A stretch of DNA of 64,000 nt, taken from NCBI GenBank assembly GCA_964194935.1, contig CAXMOL010000067.1, positions 1-64,000 on the forward strand, in the 5' to 3' direction. The notes beneath the pieces are model-generated. The model was not told the DNA's origin and made no database searches. It saw nothing but the letters and a program-made list of their open reading frames with translations. Position numbers and translations under genes: made by a program. Positions 42,728-50,289 of the stretch are shown here, piece by piece (positions within the stretch are counted from its first letter, which is position 1; each line of letters begins with the position of its first letter). Source of the stretch: JACZWZ01 sp964194935. GTDB lineage: Bacteria; Actinomycetota; Acidimicrobiia; Spongiisociales; UBA11373.

Positions 42728-43507
42728 ATGTCGCTCGATCCTCCATTTCAGTTTCCGGAGGTTGCTCCGGGCGAGGACCTGGTGCTCTCGGCTTCGACCT
42801 TTGTGACGTTTGAGCAGTGCCCTGAGCAAGCCGCCGGTCGGATGCGCGGAAGCTACGGACCGGAATCTCGCAGTTCGTTCGTCGGTGGCTTAGCTCACCG
42901 TATTTTTGCTCGGCATCTGACGTCAGGGCCTATTGCTGATTTCGGTGCCGCCTGTCGCGAGGAGATCGGGGGGAGCATGAACCCCAAATTGGCTGCTCTT
43001 GGTCTTAAGCCGAGCCAACTGGCCGGTGTAATCGAAGATGTCTCCGGGTTGTACGACAGGTTCAAGACTCTGCAGGCAGATGGATTTGTCGGAGCCGAGG
43101 TTGCACTGGAGTCAGACCCGGCGCCCGGAGTCGTTCTGCGGGGTTCGGTGGACGCGGTATTCGATGACGAGGGTGGCGTCCGGTTGGTCGATTGGAAGAC
43201 CGGAAATCTGGGCGACCCCGAATCGCAGTTGGCCTTCTACGCATTGCTATGGGCCATGGAGAAGGGCGAGATCCCGGCTTTGCTCGAGGCGGTTTCGATC
43301 AAGACGGGTGAGCGGAGCGAGTCAGTTCCCTCTCGGGAGCTCGTCGACGACACCGCCACCCGAGCGGCTCAAGCTATCGATGCACTCCGCATCTCGTGGG
43401 GTTCGGCCGATTCGTTGGAACGGGTGGCCGGACCATGGTGTCGATGGTGCCCGCTGCTCGACGAGTGCTCCGAGGGTCGAGCAGCTGTTGCGCTGCTCGA
43501 AGGTTGA
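42728..43507 (+). CDS. RecB/Cas4-like PD-(D/E)XK nuclease with Fe-S cluster cysteines
   Basis: A 259-residue single-domain exonuclease-type protein. The nuclease core is LRGSVDAVFDDEGGVRLVDWKTG, giving the D and D-x-K residues, followed by the QLAFYALLW helix with the QxxxY motif of the RecB family. One cysteine near the N-terminus (STFVTFEQCPEQ) and three at the C-terminus (CRWCPLLDEC) match the 4Fe-4S clamp of AddB and Cas4 nucleases. No cas genes are present. It probably acts in DNA repair or end processing. It ends one base before the convergent HD-GYP stop. Confidence 0.85.
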   Translation: MSLDPPFQFPEVAPGEDLVLSASTFVTFEQCPEQAAGRMRGSYGPESRSSFVGGLAHRIFARHLTSGPIADFGAACREEIGGSMNPKLAALGLKPSQLAGVIEDVSGLYDRFKTLQADGFVGAEVALESDPAPGVVLRGSVDAVFDDEGGVRLVDWKTGNLGDPESQLAFYALLWAMEKGEIPALLEAVSIKTGERSESVPSRELVDDTATRAAQAIDALRISWGSADSLERVAGPWCRWCPLLDECSEGRAAVALLEG

Positions 43508-44221
43508 TCAGGCTATTGCCGCAAATGGATCGCCCGACGGTGCGGCTCGAATCAGCTCCGGGGTCGAGATGTCGATGGCCGAATCGTCTTCGAATCCGAT
43601 AGCGAGGAGACTGGCCAGAGCTGCGGCGGCGTCTGGATCGAATTGGGTGCCGGCGCAGCGACGGATCTCGGCAATTGCCAATTCAGACGCGAGAGCCCGA
43701 TCGTATGGCCGATCCGAGGTCATCGCGTCGTAGGCGTCGGCGACTTGGACGATGCGCACGGTGATGGGGAGGGTCCTGGCGGCGATTCCGTGTGGATACC
43801 CCGAGCCATCTAGTCGCTCATGATGCGAGAGAACTGCAGCAGCCACGTCGCGGTGAACGAGGCCGGCAACCAATCGGTGCCCTTTTTCGGGATGGGTGCG
43901 AATCTGGGTCCATTCGCCGCGGTTCAGACCTGCTGGTTTCCAGAGGACCGCTTCGGCCACGCCGAGCTTGCCTATGTCGTGGAGTTGAGCCCCCAAGTAG
44001 GTCCGATCGATCGTTGCGGTGTCGAGACCCAATTCCATGGCGATGGCCGCTGCAACGTGGGCCGCGCGCTGGCCGTGACCTGCCAGATCCGAGTCGCGCA
44101 ATCGGACCACATCAATAAGTCGGGCCACCAGCAGTGATGCGGCATCGCCAGCCAGAACATCCCCGCTGGCGGGGCCAGCCGCGCGGGTGGAGGGGTCGGA
44201 GAGGGGAGTGGGTCTATCCAT
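43508..44221 (-). CDS. HD-GYP domain protein
   Basis: A 237-residue cytosolic phosphohydrolase. The HD pair is in LHDIGKLGVAEAVLWKP and the GYP motif is in SHHERLDGSGYPHG, with HPEKGHRLV between them, all conserved. HD-GYP enzymes usually degrade cyclic di-GMP. No receiver or sensory domain is attached; the N-terminal 45 residues are low-complexity. The ATG at 44221 is preferred to an Arg/Ala-rich upstream extension to 44347 that overlaps the neighbour. Confidence 0.87.
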   Translation of the reverse strand: MDRPTPLSDPSTRAAGPASGDVLAGDAASLLVARLIDVVRLRDSDLAGHGQRAAHVAAAIAMELGLDTATIDRTYLGAQLHDIGKLGVAEAVLWKPAGLNRGEWTQIRTHPEKGHRLVAGLVHRDVAAAVLSHHERLDGSGYPHGIAARTLPITVRIVQVADAYDAMTSDRPYDRALASELAIAEIRRCAGTQFDPDAAAALASLLAIGFEDDSAIDISTPELIRAAPSGDPFAAIA

Positions 44222-44252
44222 AAGCGGATGCCTGGCGGCATCCGCAGCCAGG

Positions 44253-45647
44253 TTACGAGCGGACGCCCTCCGAGCCGCGGCTTTCCGTCTCGCCCGCGAC
44301 GCTCCGACACAGCAGACGGTCCAGGTCATCGACCTGACCGAGGACATCGGAGCGGAGGACGCCCAGATTCTCGTGCAGCTTGTCGAGTGATGTCTTTATG
44401 CCGGTGACGGTACGGCGGGCGCCACTGAGCGTCTCGGCTCCATGGCGGATGCGATCGATTCGGTCGGTTACTGCCGCCGTGTCGAACGCGGCGGTTCCGG
44501 CAGCCGAGACAGCGACCGAAGCTGCCGCCCATTGCATCGCTATGGCCGTCATTGCTCCGTCATCCTCGTCGACAACAAGGACCCGGTCGCCGTAGACATT
44601 GAAGTGACCCACCTCGGTTGGGAATGCGTCGCGTCCGGCGATGCACACCGCTGCGTCTGCCGCTCGATTGGTCATGGCATTGTCGAGTTCGTGGAGTATT
44701 CCGCCGCTTCCTGCCAGTGAGATGGTGGCGTGTCTTTTGGCCTCGACGACGATCCGGCGCCCGTCGCTGAGGGTGACGACGAAGTCGCCGACCTTCGAGG
44801 CGGCGGCGAGGTTGCCGGTGGTATTGGTGGTCCGCTCGACGATGCACCCTTTGATGGAGGCTGCCCAACGTCTGAGGTTTGCCTCGACGACGTCTTCAAA
44901 CTCTGTGCCGTGGGCGGTGCCGCGTTCTGCTTCGGCGATCCGTGCGGCGTCGGCGGCGCGCTCGCCGGTGATGTCGCGGCGCAGTACTTCGAATTGCTCG
45001 TCGATCGATCGGCTCAGCTTGGCGAATGCAGAATCTCCTGCGTCGATGTCGAGCGCTTCGGAGAGACGCGTTTCAAGTGCCCCTTCTGGTCCTACCAATT
45101 CCTGGAGGCGTTGGACCAGGAGCGTCGCGGTGCTTCCCTCGACTCCAGGATCGAGACGAGCCAGAAAATCTTCGCGCCAGTTGGTGAACTCTGTGAGTGT
45201 TCGAGCCATGATCGATGAGCGCTGTTCAGGATCGAATTGCCTTCCGAGGCTCGACCGGCTGTCGTCGATAATCGAGCGGACGCTCGTCTCGGCTTCGCTG
45301 GTGACCGACTCGAGGAGGCTGCGAACCCTGGCGTCCACCGCAGTGAGGTCGAGTCCTACCCCCATGGAAACCACGCCTTGCGCTCCGACGCTCAGCATCC
45401 GCAACAACAGGTCGATCCGGTCGGCATCCGCGGCCGTCGACAGCATTCCGACAACGGCGGGGTCGGTGACCACGAGACCCTCGATGACGACTCGATCGCC
45501 ATCGAGGTTGACCGCACCGGGGTACTCGATTCGATGTTCGTGCTTCTGCCCGTTCTGCTCCTGGGTCTGTTGCCCATTCTGCTGCTTGGTCTGTTGCCCA
45601 TTCTGCTGCTTGGTCGGGGCTCGCATGACATGGATTCCGCTGGTCAT
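44253..45647 (-). CDS. RmuC-like protein with coiled coil and PD-(D/E)XK-type nuclease fold
   Basis: A 464-residue protein. A Gln/Asn-rich N-terminus (residues about 10-35) comes from a 24-bp DNA repeat. A helical region follows (about 100-250). The nuclease-like domain runs GTEFEDVVEANLRRW, then GDFVVTLSDGRRIVVEAKRH, which gives a D and E-x-K set like RmuC and DUF2130 proteins. A predicted coiled C-terminus completes it. It could cleave or bind DNA, but activity is unproven. It is divergent from two dynamin-like GTPases, and the 90-nt gap has -10 hexamers for both directions. Confidence 0.7.
   Translation of the reverse strand: MTSGIHVMRAPTKQQNGQQTKQQNGQQTQEQNGQKHEHRIEYPGAVNLDGDRVVIEGLVVTDPAVVGMLSTAADADRIDLLLRMLSVGAQGVVSMGVGLDLTAVDARVRSLLESVTSEAETSVRSIIDDSRSSLGRQFDPEQRSSIMARTLTEFTNWREDFLARLDPGVEGSTATLLVQRLQELVGPEGALETRLSEALDIDAGDSAFAKLSRSIDEQFEVLRRDITGERAADAARIAEAERGTAHGTEFEDVVEANLRRWAASIKGCIVERTTNTTGNLAAASKVGDFVVTLSDGRRIVVEAKRHATISLAGSGGILHELDNAMTNRAADAAVCIAGRDAFPTEVGHFNVYGDRVLVVDEDDGAMTAIAMQWAAASVAVSAAGTAAFDTAAVTDRIDRIRHGAETLSGARRTVTGIKTSLDKLHENLGVLRSDVLGQVDDLDRLLCRSVAGETESRGSEGVRS
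45546..45614. repeat. 24-bp tandem repeat (two exact copies plus a degenerate 21-nt copy)
   Basis: The exact units run 45567-45590 and 45591-45614. In the minus-strand gene each encodes an eight-residue Gln/Asn/Gly/Thr/Lys block (QQNGQQTK-like). The copy number may vary by slippage. Confidence 0.85.
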
Positions 45648-45653
45648 GTCTGC

Positions 45654-45659
45654 AACCTA
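45654..45659 (-). promoter_or_regulatory. -10 hexamer TAGGTT of the RmuC-like gene
   Basis: Placed 6 nt before the ATG at 45647 on the minus strand. Confidence 0.4.
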
Positions 45660-45724
45660 CGGTGGGGGTGTGACAGATCTGCACGCCGGCATAGCCCGAA
45701 TCGGCGTGACCGCGGGGTGCGTGG

Positions 45725-45730
45725 CACAAT
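45725..45730 (+). promoter_or_regulatory. -10 hexamer CACAAT of the GTPase pair
   Basis: Placed 7 nt before the ATG at 45738. It matches TANNNT at five of six positions only loosely, so it is a weaker case. Confidence 0.35.
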
Positions 45731-45737
45731 CGGGGCA

Positions 45738-47177
45738 ATGATCGACCACGCTCCGTCACCAGATCGGTTGCAGCAGCTTGCTTTGACCTTGGATCGGATC
45801 GATCTCAAGACTGCTGGGGCGCTGGCAGAGGTTCGTCGGCGCCGAGCTGCAGTTGCCGCCGGGCAGTATCTGGCCCCGCGTCTCTCCGAGCCGTCCGACA
45901 CCATCGTTGTTGCCGTTGTTGGCCCCAGCGGTGGGGGAAAGTCGACGATCGTCAATTCGATAGCCCGACGTCACATCAGCGATGTGGGCTCGCTGCGACC
46001 CACGACCACCGAACCGGTGGCCTGGACGGACGGAGCAGTCCCGCTGACGCTCGACGCACTTCGCTCGAGGATCCCGGGTGGCCTGATCGACTCGTTGCGT
46101 CCGCCTCCCGAGGGCGTAGTGGTGGTGGACACGCCTCCTCCCGACGTCGTGGATGCCGCTGGTGATTCGATCGTCAACCAGATTCTCGAGGTCGCCGACG
46201 CCGTGATATTCGTGGCCGGTGTTACCCGATATGCCGACTCAGACGCCTTTGCCCTTCTCGAACTGGCGGCAGCCCGTCGGCTTCCGACGGTCATGGTGCT
46301 CAATCGACTGACCGGCTCACCGGAGCAGCATCAGGTAATAGCAACCGACTTTGTGGCGAAGCTGGCGGCGCGCCGCTTGGTTCCTCGTGCTGATCCAGAA
46401 CTTGTCGCGACCATTGCCGAGGGGAGCATCTCTCCCGGGGGTGGGCTGACGACCGAGGCTGTAGCCAGGGTCACGAAGGATCTCGAAGCCTTGGCCGATC
46501 CGCAATCGCGTCCCGACATCATTGACACGGTCGTGCAGGGCTCGCTGGTTCGACTTCGGGACGATCTCGCTGCGATCCGGGGGTACGTGATCGACTCGGC
46601 AGTTCGTCGGGTGGAGCTGCTCGATCCGATGCGTTCTATCTACCGGGGCGAAGCTCGTCGGCTGATAGCGGAGGTGCGAAGCGGCAAGTTCTCGACTTTG
46701 CCGGCAGACGACCTGGTCGATGTGCTCGCCTCCGCGGCGACTCGCAGGGCCGGTCTGGCTGCTCGGGCATGCGCCGAGATGTGGCATGAGTCTGCCCCCG
46801 AGATGGTCGAGGGGTCTCCCGACCTGTTTGGGCATGGCGTCGACACGCTCGAAGCAGCTCGTGAGAGGCTCGCCTTCTGGCTGGCCGAGATCGACGATTT
46901 GCCGGGACGGATGTCCGGCAAGCGCTGGGGGCGCCGCAAGCGTCGCCGTCTTGCGCAGGCGCTGCGGATCTCATCGATTGACCCCCGTTACGTTCCGAAG
47001 CGGAAGGTGGCGCGTCGGATCGAGAAGATTCCGGGAATTGTGGACTCGGCGAGGGAGCGATTGGCAGACGAGCTTCGGGGGATACTGGCCACCGACGAGC
47101 TGCGGTTCGCCGAAAGGCTCGGACCGGCTGTCACCGGAACAACCCTCAGCGATCTTTCGACAGGGGCCTTGACATGA
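45738..47177 (+). CDS. dynamin-like GTPase, first of a tandem pair
   Basis: A 479-residue P-loop GTPase. G1 is GPSGGGKSTIVN near residue 62, G2 is LRPTTTEPVAW, G3 is VVVDTPPPDVVD, and G4 is degenerate (VLNRLTG instead of NKxD). A long helical C-terminal region contains a very basic patch RWGRRKRRRLAQ (about residue 400). It overlaps the next GTPase by ATGA. Tandem, overlapping GTPases of this type resemble bacterial dynamin pairs such as IniA/IniC and DynA/DynB, which remodel membranes. That role is inferred from family resemblance. Confidence 0.75.
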   Translation: MIDHAPSPDRLQQLALTLDRIDLKTAGALAEVRRRRAAVAAGQYLAPRLSEPSDTIVVAVVGPSGGGKSTIVNSIARRHISDVGSLRPTTTEPVAWTDGAVPLTLDALRSRIPGGLIDSLRPPPEGVVVVDTPPPDVVDAAGDSIVNQILEVADAVIFVAGVTRYADSDAFALLELAAARRLPTVMVLNRLTGSPEQHQVIATDFVAKLAARRLVPRADPELVATIAEGSISPGGGLTTEAVARVTKDLEALADPQSRPDIIDTVVQGSLVRLRDDLAAIRGYVIDSAVRRVELLDPMRSIYRGEARRLIAEVRSGKFSTLPADDLVDVLASAATRRAGLAARACAEMWHESAPEMVEGSPDLFGHGVDTLEAARERLAFWLAEIDDLPGRMSGKRWGRRKRRRLAQALRISSIDPRYVPKRKVARRIEKIPGIVDSARERLADELRGILATDELRFAERLGPAVTGTTLSDLSTGALT

Positions 47178-48370
47178 GCGACATCATCACCGTCGTTGAG
47201 GGACTCGACTTTGTTGTCAGCCTCGCCGAAGGCCACGTTCATCCTGAGGATCTCGATAGCGCTCGATCCGCCGCGAGTGCAGCCCGCTCAAGGGCTGGCC
47301 ATCTCGGCTCGACCATGGTGCTGGCGTTGGTAGGTGGTACCGGGTCGGGAAAGTCCAGCCTGCTCAACGCTTTTGCCGGAGAGCAGATAGCGTCCACCAG
47401 TCCCATCCGTCCGCATACATCTGAACCGCTGGCTTGGGTCCCCGCCGCTGCCGAGCCATCACTTCGGGTGCTGCTTGATCGGTTGGGCGTCGAGGAACGG
47501 GTTTCTCATGAGCTATTTGCCGAGCTTGCGATCCTCGACATGACCGATATCGACAGCATCGCCACAGAGCATCGCGAACGGGTAGAGCGGCTGATGCCTG
47601 AGGTGGACGTTGTGGTGTGGGTGCTGGACCCCGTCAAGTACTCGGATCCATCCTTGCATCGAGCGCTTATCGCACCGCTTGCTGGTTCGTCGGACCGGGT
47701 CATCTTTGTGCTGAACAAGGTCGACAGTCTGGATGAGGAGAGCCTCGATGTCGTCGTCGATCACCTCGGTCGACTTCTCGCTGAAGACGGTTTCTCGCAT
47801 CCGGTCATCTTTGAGGTCGCTGCGGATCCGCCCGATTCCGAACCGCGCGGCATGGATGCGTTGACAGCTCACCTGAGTGCTCGCCTCGATGAGAAGCAGG
47901 TGCACGTCGGCAAGATCATCGACGACGCCCGACGTGCTGCTCGGGCTGTGGCCGGAGCAGCCGGCGTAAGCAGATCAGGTTCCCTTGACTTCGAGGAGCG
48001 ATGGCTTTCAGTCCGGGAGGCGATCGTCACCGACTTGGTTGCAAGAGGGGGCCCGGCCACGTTCGAGGAAGCGCTGCGCCTCCTCGGTTTGTTCATCCTG
48101 GGCCTATCGACCGACGCTGGTGGCGTGTTCGGGCAGCGAATCCGCCAGACCTTCCGAGAGGAATTGATCGAGGCAGAGTTGGCGAGTGCGATGCGAGGGG
48201 CCGAGACGAGTCCCGTTCCCGGATCGGCAATGGATGAAGGTTTGCAGGAGCGATTTGGGGTGCCCCTGCGCAAGCTGCTGTGGGAGCGGGCTTCGCTTGC
48301 TGCCGTTATCGCCGGCCTGGCTGTCGATGCGATGATGGTCGATGAGAGTCTTGGCCGAACATCTCGATGA
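47174..48370 (+). CDS. dynamin-like GTPase, second of a tandem pair
   Basis: A 398-residue GTPase. G1 is GGTGSGKSSLLN (about residue 53), G2 is TSPIRPHTSEPLAW, G3 is ILDMTDIDS, and G4 is FVLNKVDSL, which is intact here unlike its partner. A helical C-terminus includes a hydrophobic stretch (EEALRLLGLFILGLSTDAGGVF) that could insert in membrane. The ATG overlaps the partner stop. Heteromeric function with the first GTPase is likely, and no permease or toxin is attached. Confidence 0.78.
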   Translation: MSDIITVVEGLDFVVSLAEGHVHPEDLDSARSAASAARSRAGHLGSTMVLALVGGTGSGKSSLLNAFAGEQIASTSPIRPHTSEPLAWVPAAAEPSLRVLLDRLGVEERVSHELFAELAILDMTDIDSIATEHRERVERLMPEVDVVVWVLDPVKYSDPSLHRALIAPLAGSSDRVIFVLNKVDSLDEESLDVVVDHLGRLLAEDGFSHPVIFEVAADPPDSEPRGMDALTAHLSARLDEKQVHVGKIIDDARRAARAVAGAAGVSRSGSLDFEERWLSVREAIVTDLVARGGPATFEEALRLLGLFILGLSTDAGGVFGQRIRQTFREELIEAELASAMRGAETSPVPGSAMDEGLQERFGVPLRKLLWERASLAAVIAGLAVDAMMVDESLGRTSR

Positions 48371-48452
48371 CGAGTTGGGCGGACTGGCCGACCCGGCGAC
48401 GGGTCACCTCGCAGAACGACGTGAGGTGGCGCCACAGTTGGCGTAGTCGGTT

Positions 48453-49364
48453 CTAGACCGCCACCACCAGAAGTTCCCGGTCTTCGGCCCCAAAGGTGAT
48501 CTCGGAGGCCCTGGCCAGGAGTTCACCATCGGCCTCCACCCACGATGGCGGATCCGAGCTGATTTCGATCCTGTCGAAGCCCTCCCAGATCTCGACTCCC
48601 GGCACCCGTGCCATGTCGCGCCGGATCGCACTCCGAGTGAACAAACTGAGCAGTCGAGGTGTCGTCACCCGAGAAATGACGGCTGCGACCGGCTTTGGAC
48701 CGGACGCCAGACTCAGCGGTATACGACCTAGATAGGTGAATTGGTCGTGAATCTGAAGCTGGACGGCGACCGCATCTGCGGTGCGGGTGCCGTCACTGAC
48801 ACGAAGTGTCGGTATGCGGTCACGGAACGCCCTTGCGACTCTGGTGGTGCTGCGGGCGTAGTGCAGCGCTCCGAAGCCGACTTTTCCGAGAGGGCGACGT
48901 TCGGATTCCTTGATGACTTCGGCGTCAAACCCCACTCCAGCAGCAAAAGTGGCGATGTGGTCCCGGCTGGGGGAGCCTCCCCGCCCTTCCCGGATCGCGA
49001 GTGCGGGCATGGCCTTGGCGTCCGTGGTCGCAGCGATAGCCTCCGCAGCTTGGCGCGGCTTTCGTGGGAAGCCGGCGATTCGGCCAAAGACGTTCGTGGT
49101 TCCGGCCGGGATCACCCCGAGGGCGGCATTGGTGCCGATGATGGCATTGGCGACCTCGTGGACCACTCCATCGCCACCCATCGCAACCACGACATCGAAC
49201 CCTTCGGCGGCGGCGGCGGCTGATTCGGTACGCGCTTGTGCCGGCCCATTCGGCCAGATGGCGGTCACGTGGAAGCCCGCTTCGAGTATCTCGGCCACAT
49301 CTCGATGTAGTGACGCGGTGAATCCAGATGCCGCAGGGTTGGCAACAAGGAGGAGTCGGCGCAT
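48453..49364 (-). CDS. diacylglycerol kinase family lipid kinase (YegS/DgkB type)
   Basis: A 303-residue lipid kinase. The N-terminus LLLVANPAASGFTASL, the ATP-binding VVAMGGDGVVHEVANAIIG, and GVIPAGTTNVFGR follow the diacylglycerol kinase catalytic domain order. The C-terminal beta-sandwich includes HIATFAAGVGFDAEV and SSDPPSWVEADGE. Soluble and likely membrane-associated, it phosphorylates diacylglycerol or a related lipid. The ATG at 49364 follows TACGCT by 6 nt; the long Arg/Pro-rich upstream frame is an antisense shadow. Confidence 0.88.
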   Translation of the reverse strand: MRRLLLVANPAASGFTASLHRDVAEILEAGFHVTAIWPNGPAQARTESAAAAAEGFDVVVAMGGDGVVHEVANAIIGTNAALGVIPAGTTNVFGRIAGFPRKPRQAAEAIAATTDAKAMPALAIREGRGGSPSRDHIATFAAGVGFDAEVIKESERRPLGKVGFGALHYARSTTRVARAFRDRIPTLRVSDGTRTADAVAVQLQIHDQFTYLGRIPLSLASGPKPVAAVISRVTTPRLLSLFTRSAIRRDMARVPGVEIWEGFDRIEISSDPPSWVEADGELLARASEITFGAEDRELLVVAV

Positions 49365-49370
49365 CGACCG

Positions 49371-49376
49371 AGCGTA
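49371..49376 (-). promoter_or_regulatory. -10 hexamer TACGCT of the lipid kinase
   Basis: Placed 6 nt before the ATG at 49364. Confidence 0.45.
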
Positions 49377-49405
49377 CCGATGGTCAGGAGGCTTTGGGCC
49401 GCCGA

Positions 49406-49411
49406 TAATCT
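49406..49411 (+). promoter_or_regulatory. -10 hexamer TAATCT of the phosphoribosyltransferase
   Basis: Placed 6 nt before the ATG at 49418. Divergent from the lipid kinase promoter about 30 nt away. Confidence 0.45.
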
Positions 49412-49417
49412 TGTGCC

Positions 49418-50041
49418 ATGAGCAGGTACCGCGATCGTGTCGACGCCGGACGCTCGTTGGGAGGATTGCTTGCTCATCTACATGACTCCGACCCGCTGGT
49501 TCTCGGAATCCCTCGCGGTGGAGTCGTTGTCGCTTCCGAGGTGGCCGCAGTACTCGACGGAGAGATCGGATTCGTGCTGGCGGCGAAGGTCGGTGCCCCT
49601 TGGAGTCGCGAGTTGGCGATCGGAGCGGTTGCCCCCGATGGAGTCGCCATGCTCGACGAGGACTCGATCGGCAGGATGCGTCTCGACCCGGCAGACGTAG
49701 ACGCTGAGGTGGCCCGATCGCTAGAGGAGCTTGGCCGTCGCCGGGAAGTGTTCGGATCTGCACCCCCGGCGGTACGGGATCGGGTTGTGGTCGTGGTCGA
49801 CGACGGAGTGGCAACGGGCGCCACGTTGCGTGCCGCTCTCGGGTATGTGCGTCGTCTCGGGCCGAGGCGGCTGGTGTGCGCCATTCCGGTGGGCCCTCCG
49901 GCGACTATCGACCTGATCGCGTACGAGGTCGATGACATGGTTTGTCCGATGCAACCAGATCGACTTCGGGCCGTGGGGGAGTGGTATGACAACTTCACTC
50001 AGACGACCGACGCCGAAGTAATTCGCTTGCTCGGCCTCTGA
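49418..50041 (+). CDS. phosphoribosyltransferase family protein
   Basis: A 207-residue type I PRTase fold. LVLGIPRGGVVVASEVA near residue 28 and the PRPP-binding VVVVVDDGVATGATLRAAL (about residue 125) are the family markers. It resembles the stand-alone PRTases that sit beside dienelactone-hydrolase-like proteins in many actinomycetes. The base acceptor is unknown. It is leaderless from the ATG at 49418. The 51-residue peptide gene follows 40 nt downstream. Confidence 0.85.
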   Translation: MSRYRDRVDAGRSLGGLLAHLHDSDPLVLGIPRGGVVVASEVAAVLDGEIGFVLAAKVGAPWSRELAIGAVAPDGVAMLDEDSIGRMRLDPADVDAEVARSLEELGRRREVFGSAPPAVRDRVVVVVDDGVATGATLRAALGYVRRLGPRRLVCAIPVGPPATIDLIAYEVDDMVCPMQPDRLRAVGEWYDNFTQTTDAEVIRLLGL

Positions 50042-50068
50042 TCGAGCGTTTCTGTCACACCCCCGTCG

Positions 50069-50074
50069 TACGGT
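50069..50074 (+). promoter_or_regulatory. -10 hexamer TACGGT of the 51-residue peptide gene
   Basis: Placed 7 nt before the ATG at 50082. Confidence 0.4.
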
Positions 50075-50081
50075 TCGAGGC

Positions 50082-50237
50082 ATGAAGAGAATCTCAGTTG
50101 ATCCCCGGATTAGTGCCCCGATTGGCGCAATGAACAAGGCTCTGGCCGTGCTGGAGACCCTCGACAGCGTCGTCGTCGAACGCTGCGCCGAACAGAGCTG
50201 TGAGGTGTGCGCTCAGGAGCTCGAAGTCGCCGCCTGA
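50082..50237 (+). CDS. short 51-residue cysteine-containing protein
   Basis: A short frame with codon use like its neighbours. It starts MKRISVDPRISAPIGAM, continues with a helix-like NKALAVLETLDSVVVE, and ends with three cysteines in RCAEQSCEVC, then AQELEVAA. The C-x4-C-x2-C spacing could bind a metal, which is speculation. The ATG has the TANNNT-plus-7-nt arrangement of leaderless genes here. No family is recognised and it may not be translated. Confidence 0.5.
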   Translation: MKRISVDPRISAPIGAMNKALAVLETLDSVVVERCAEQSCEVCAQELEVAA

Positions 50238-50265
50238 GACACCGTTGTGCAGTTCTGACCGCTGG

Positions 50266-50271
50266 TAGCGT
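50266..50271 (+). promoter_or_regulatory. -10 hexamer TAGCGT ahead of the MFS gene and its mini-ORF
   Basis: Placed 7 nt before GTG at 50279, which opens a 4-codon frame (M-I-R-P-stop) whose TGA overlaps the GTG at 50290 of the transporter. Confidence 0.35.
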
Positions 50272-50289
50272 CGCCCAAGTGATTCGACC

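Noticed and set aside
42728..43507. Cas4 as part of a CRISPR system
   Set aside because: The fold and Fe-S cysteines fit RecB/AddB/Cas4 broadly, but no Cas1/Cas2 or repeat array is in the window.
45546..45614. CRISPR-like repeat
   Set aside because: There are two or three units with no spacers and no cas genes. It is a coding tandem repeat.
45237..45737. Upstream extension of the first GTPase (leucine-rich LLPILLLG repeats)
   Set aside because: The hydrophobic repeats are the antisense reading of the 24-bp Gln/Asn repeat. The ATG at 45738 has a -10 hexamer and begins the conserved part.
49365..49814. 150-codon Arg/Pro-rich extension of the lipid kinase
   Set aside because: It lies antisense to the phosphoribosyltransferase gene and has no conserved features. 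The ATG at 49364 is preceded by a -10 site.
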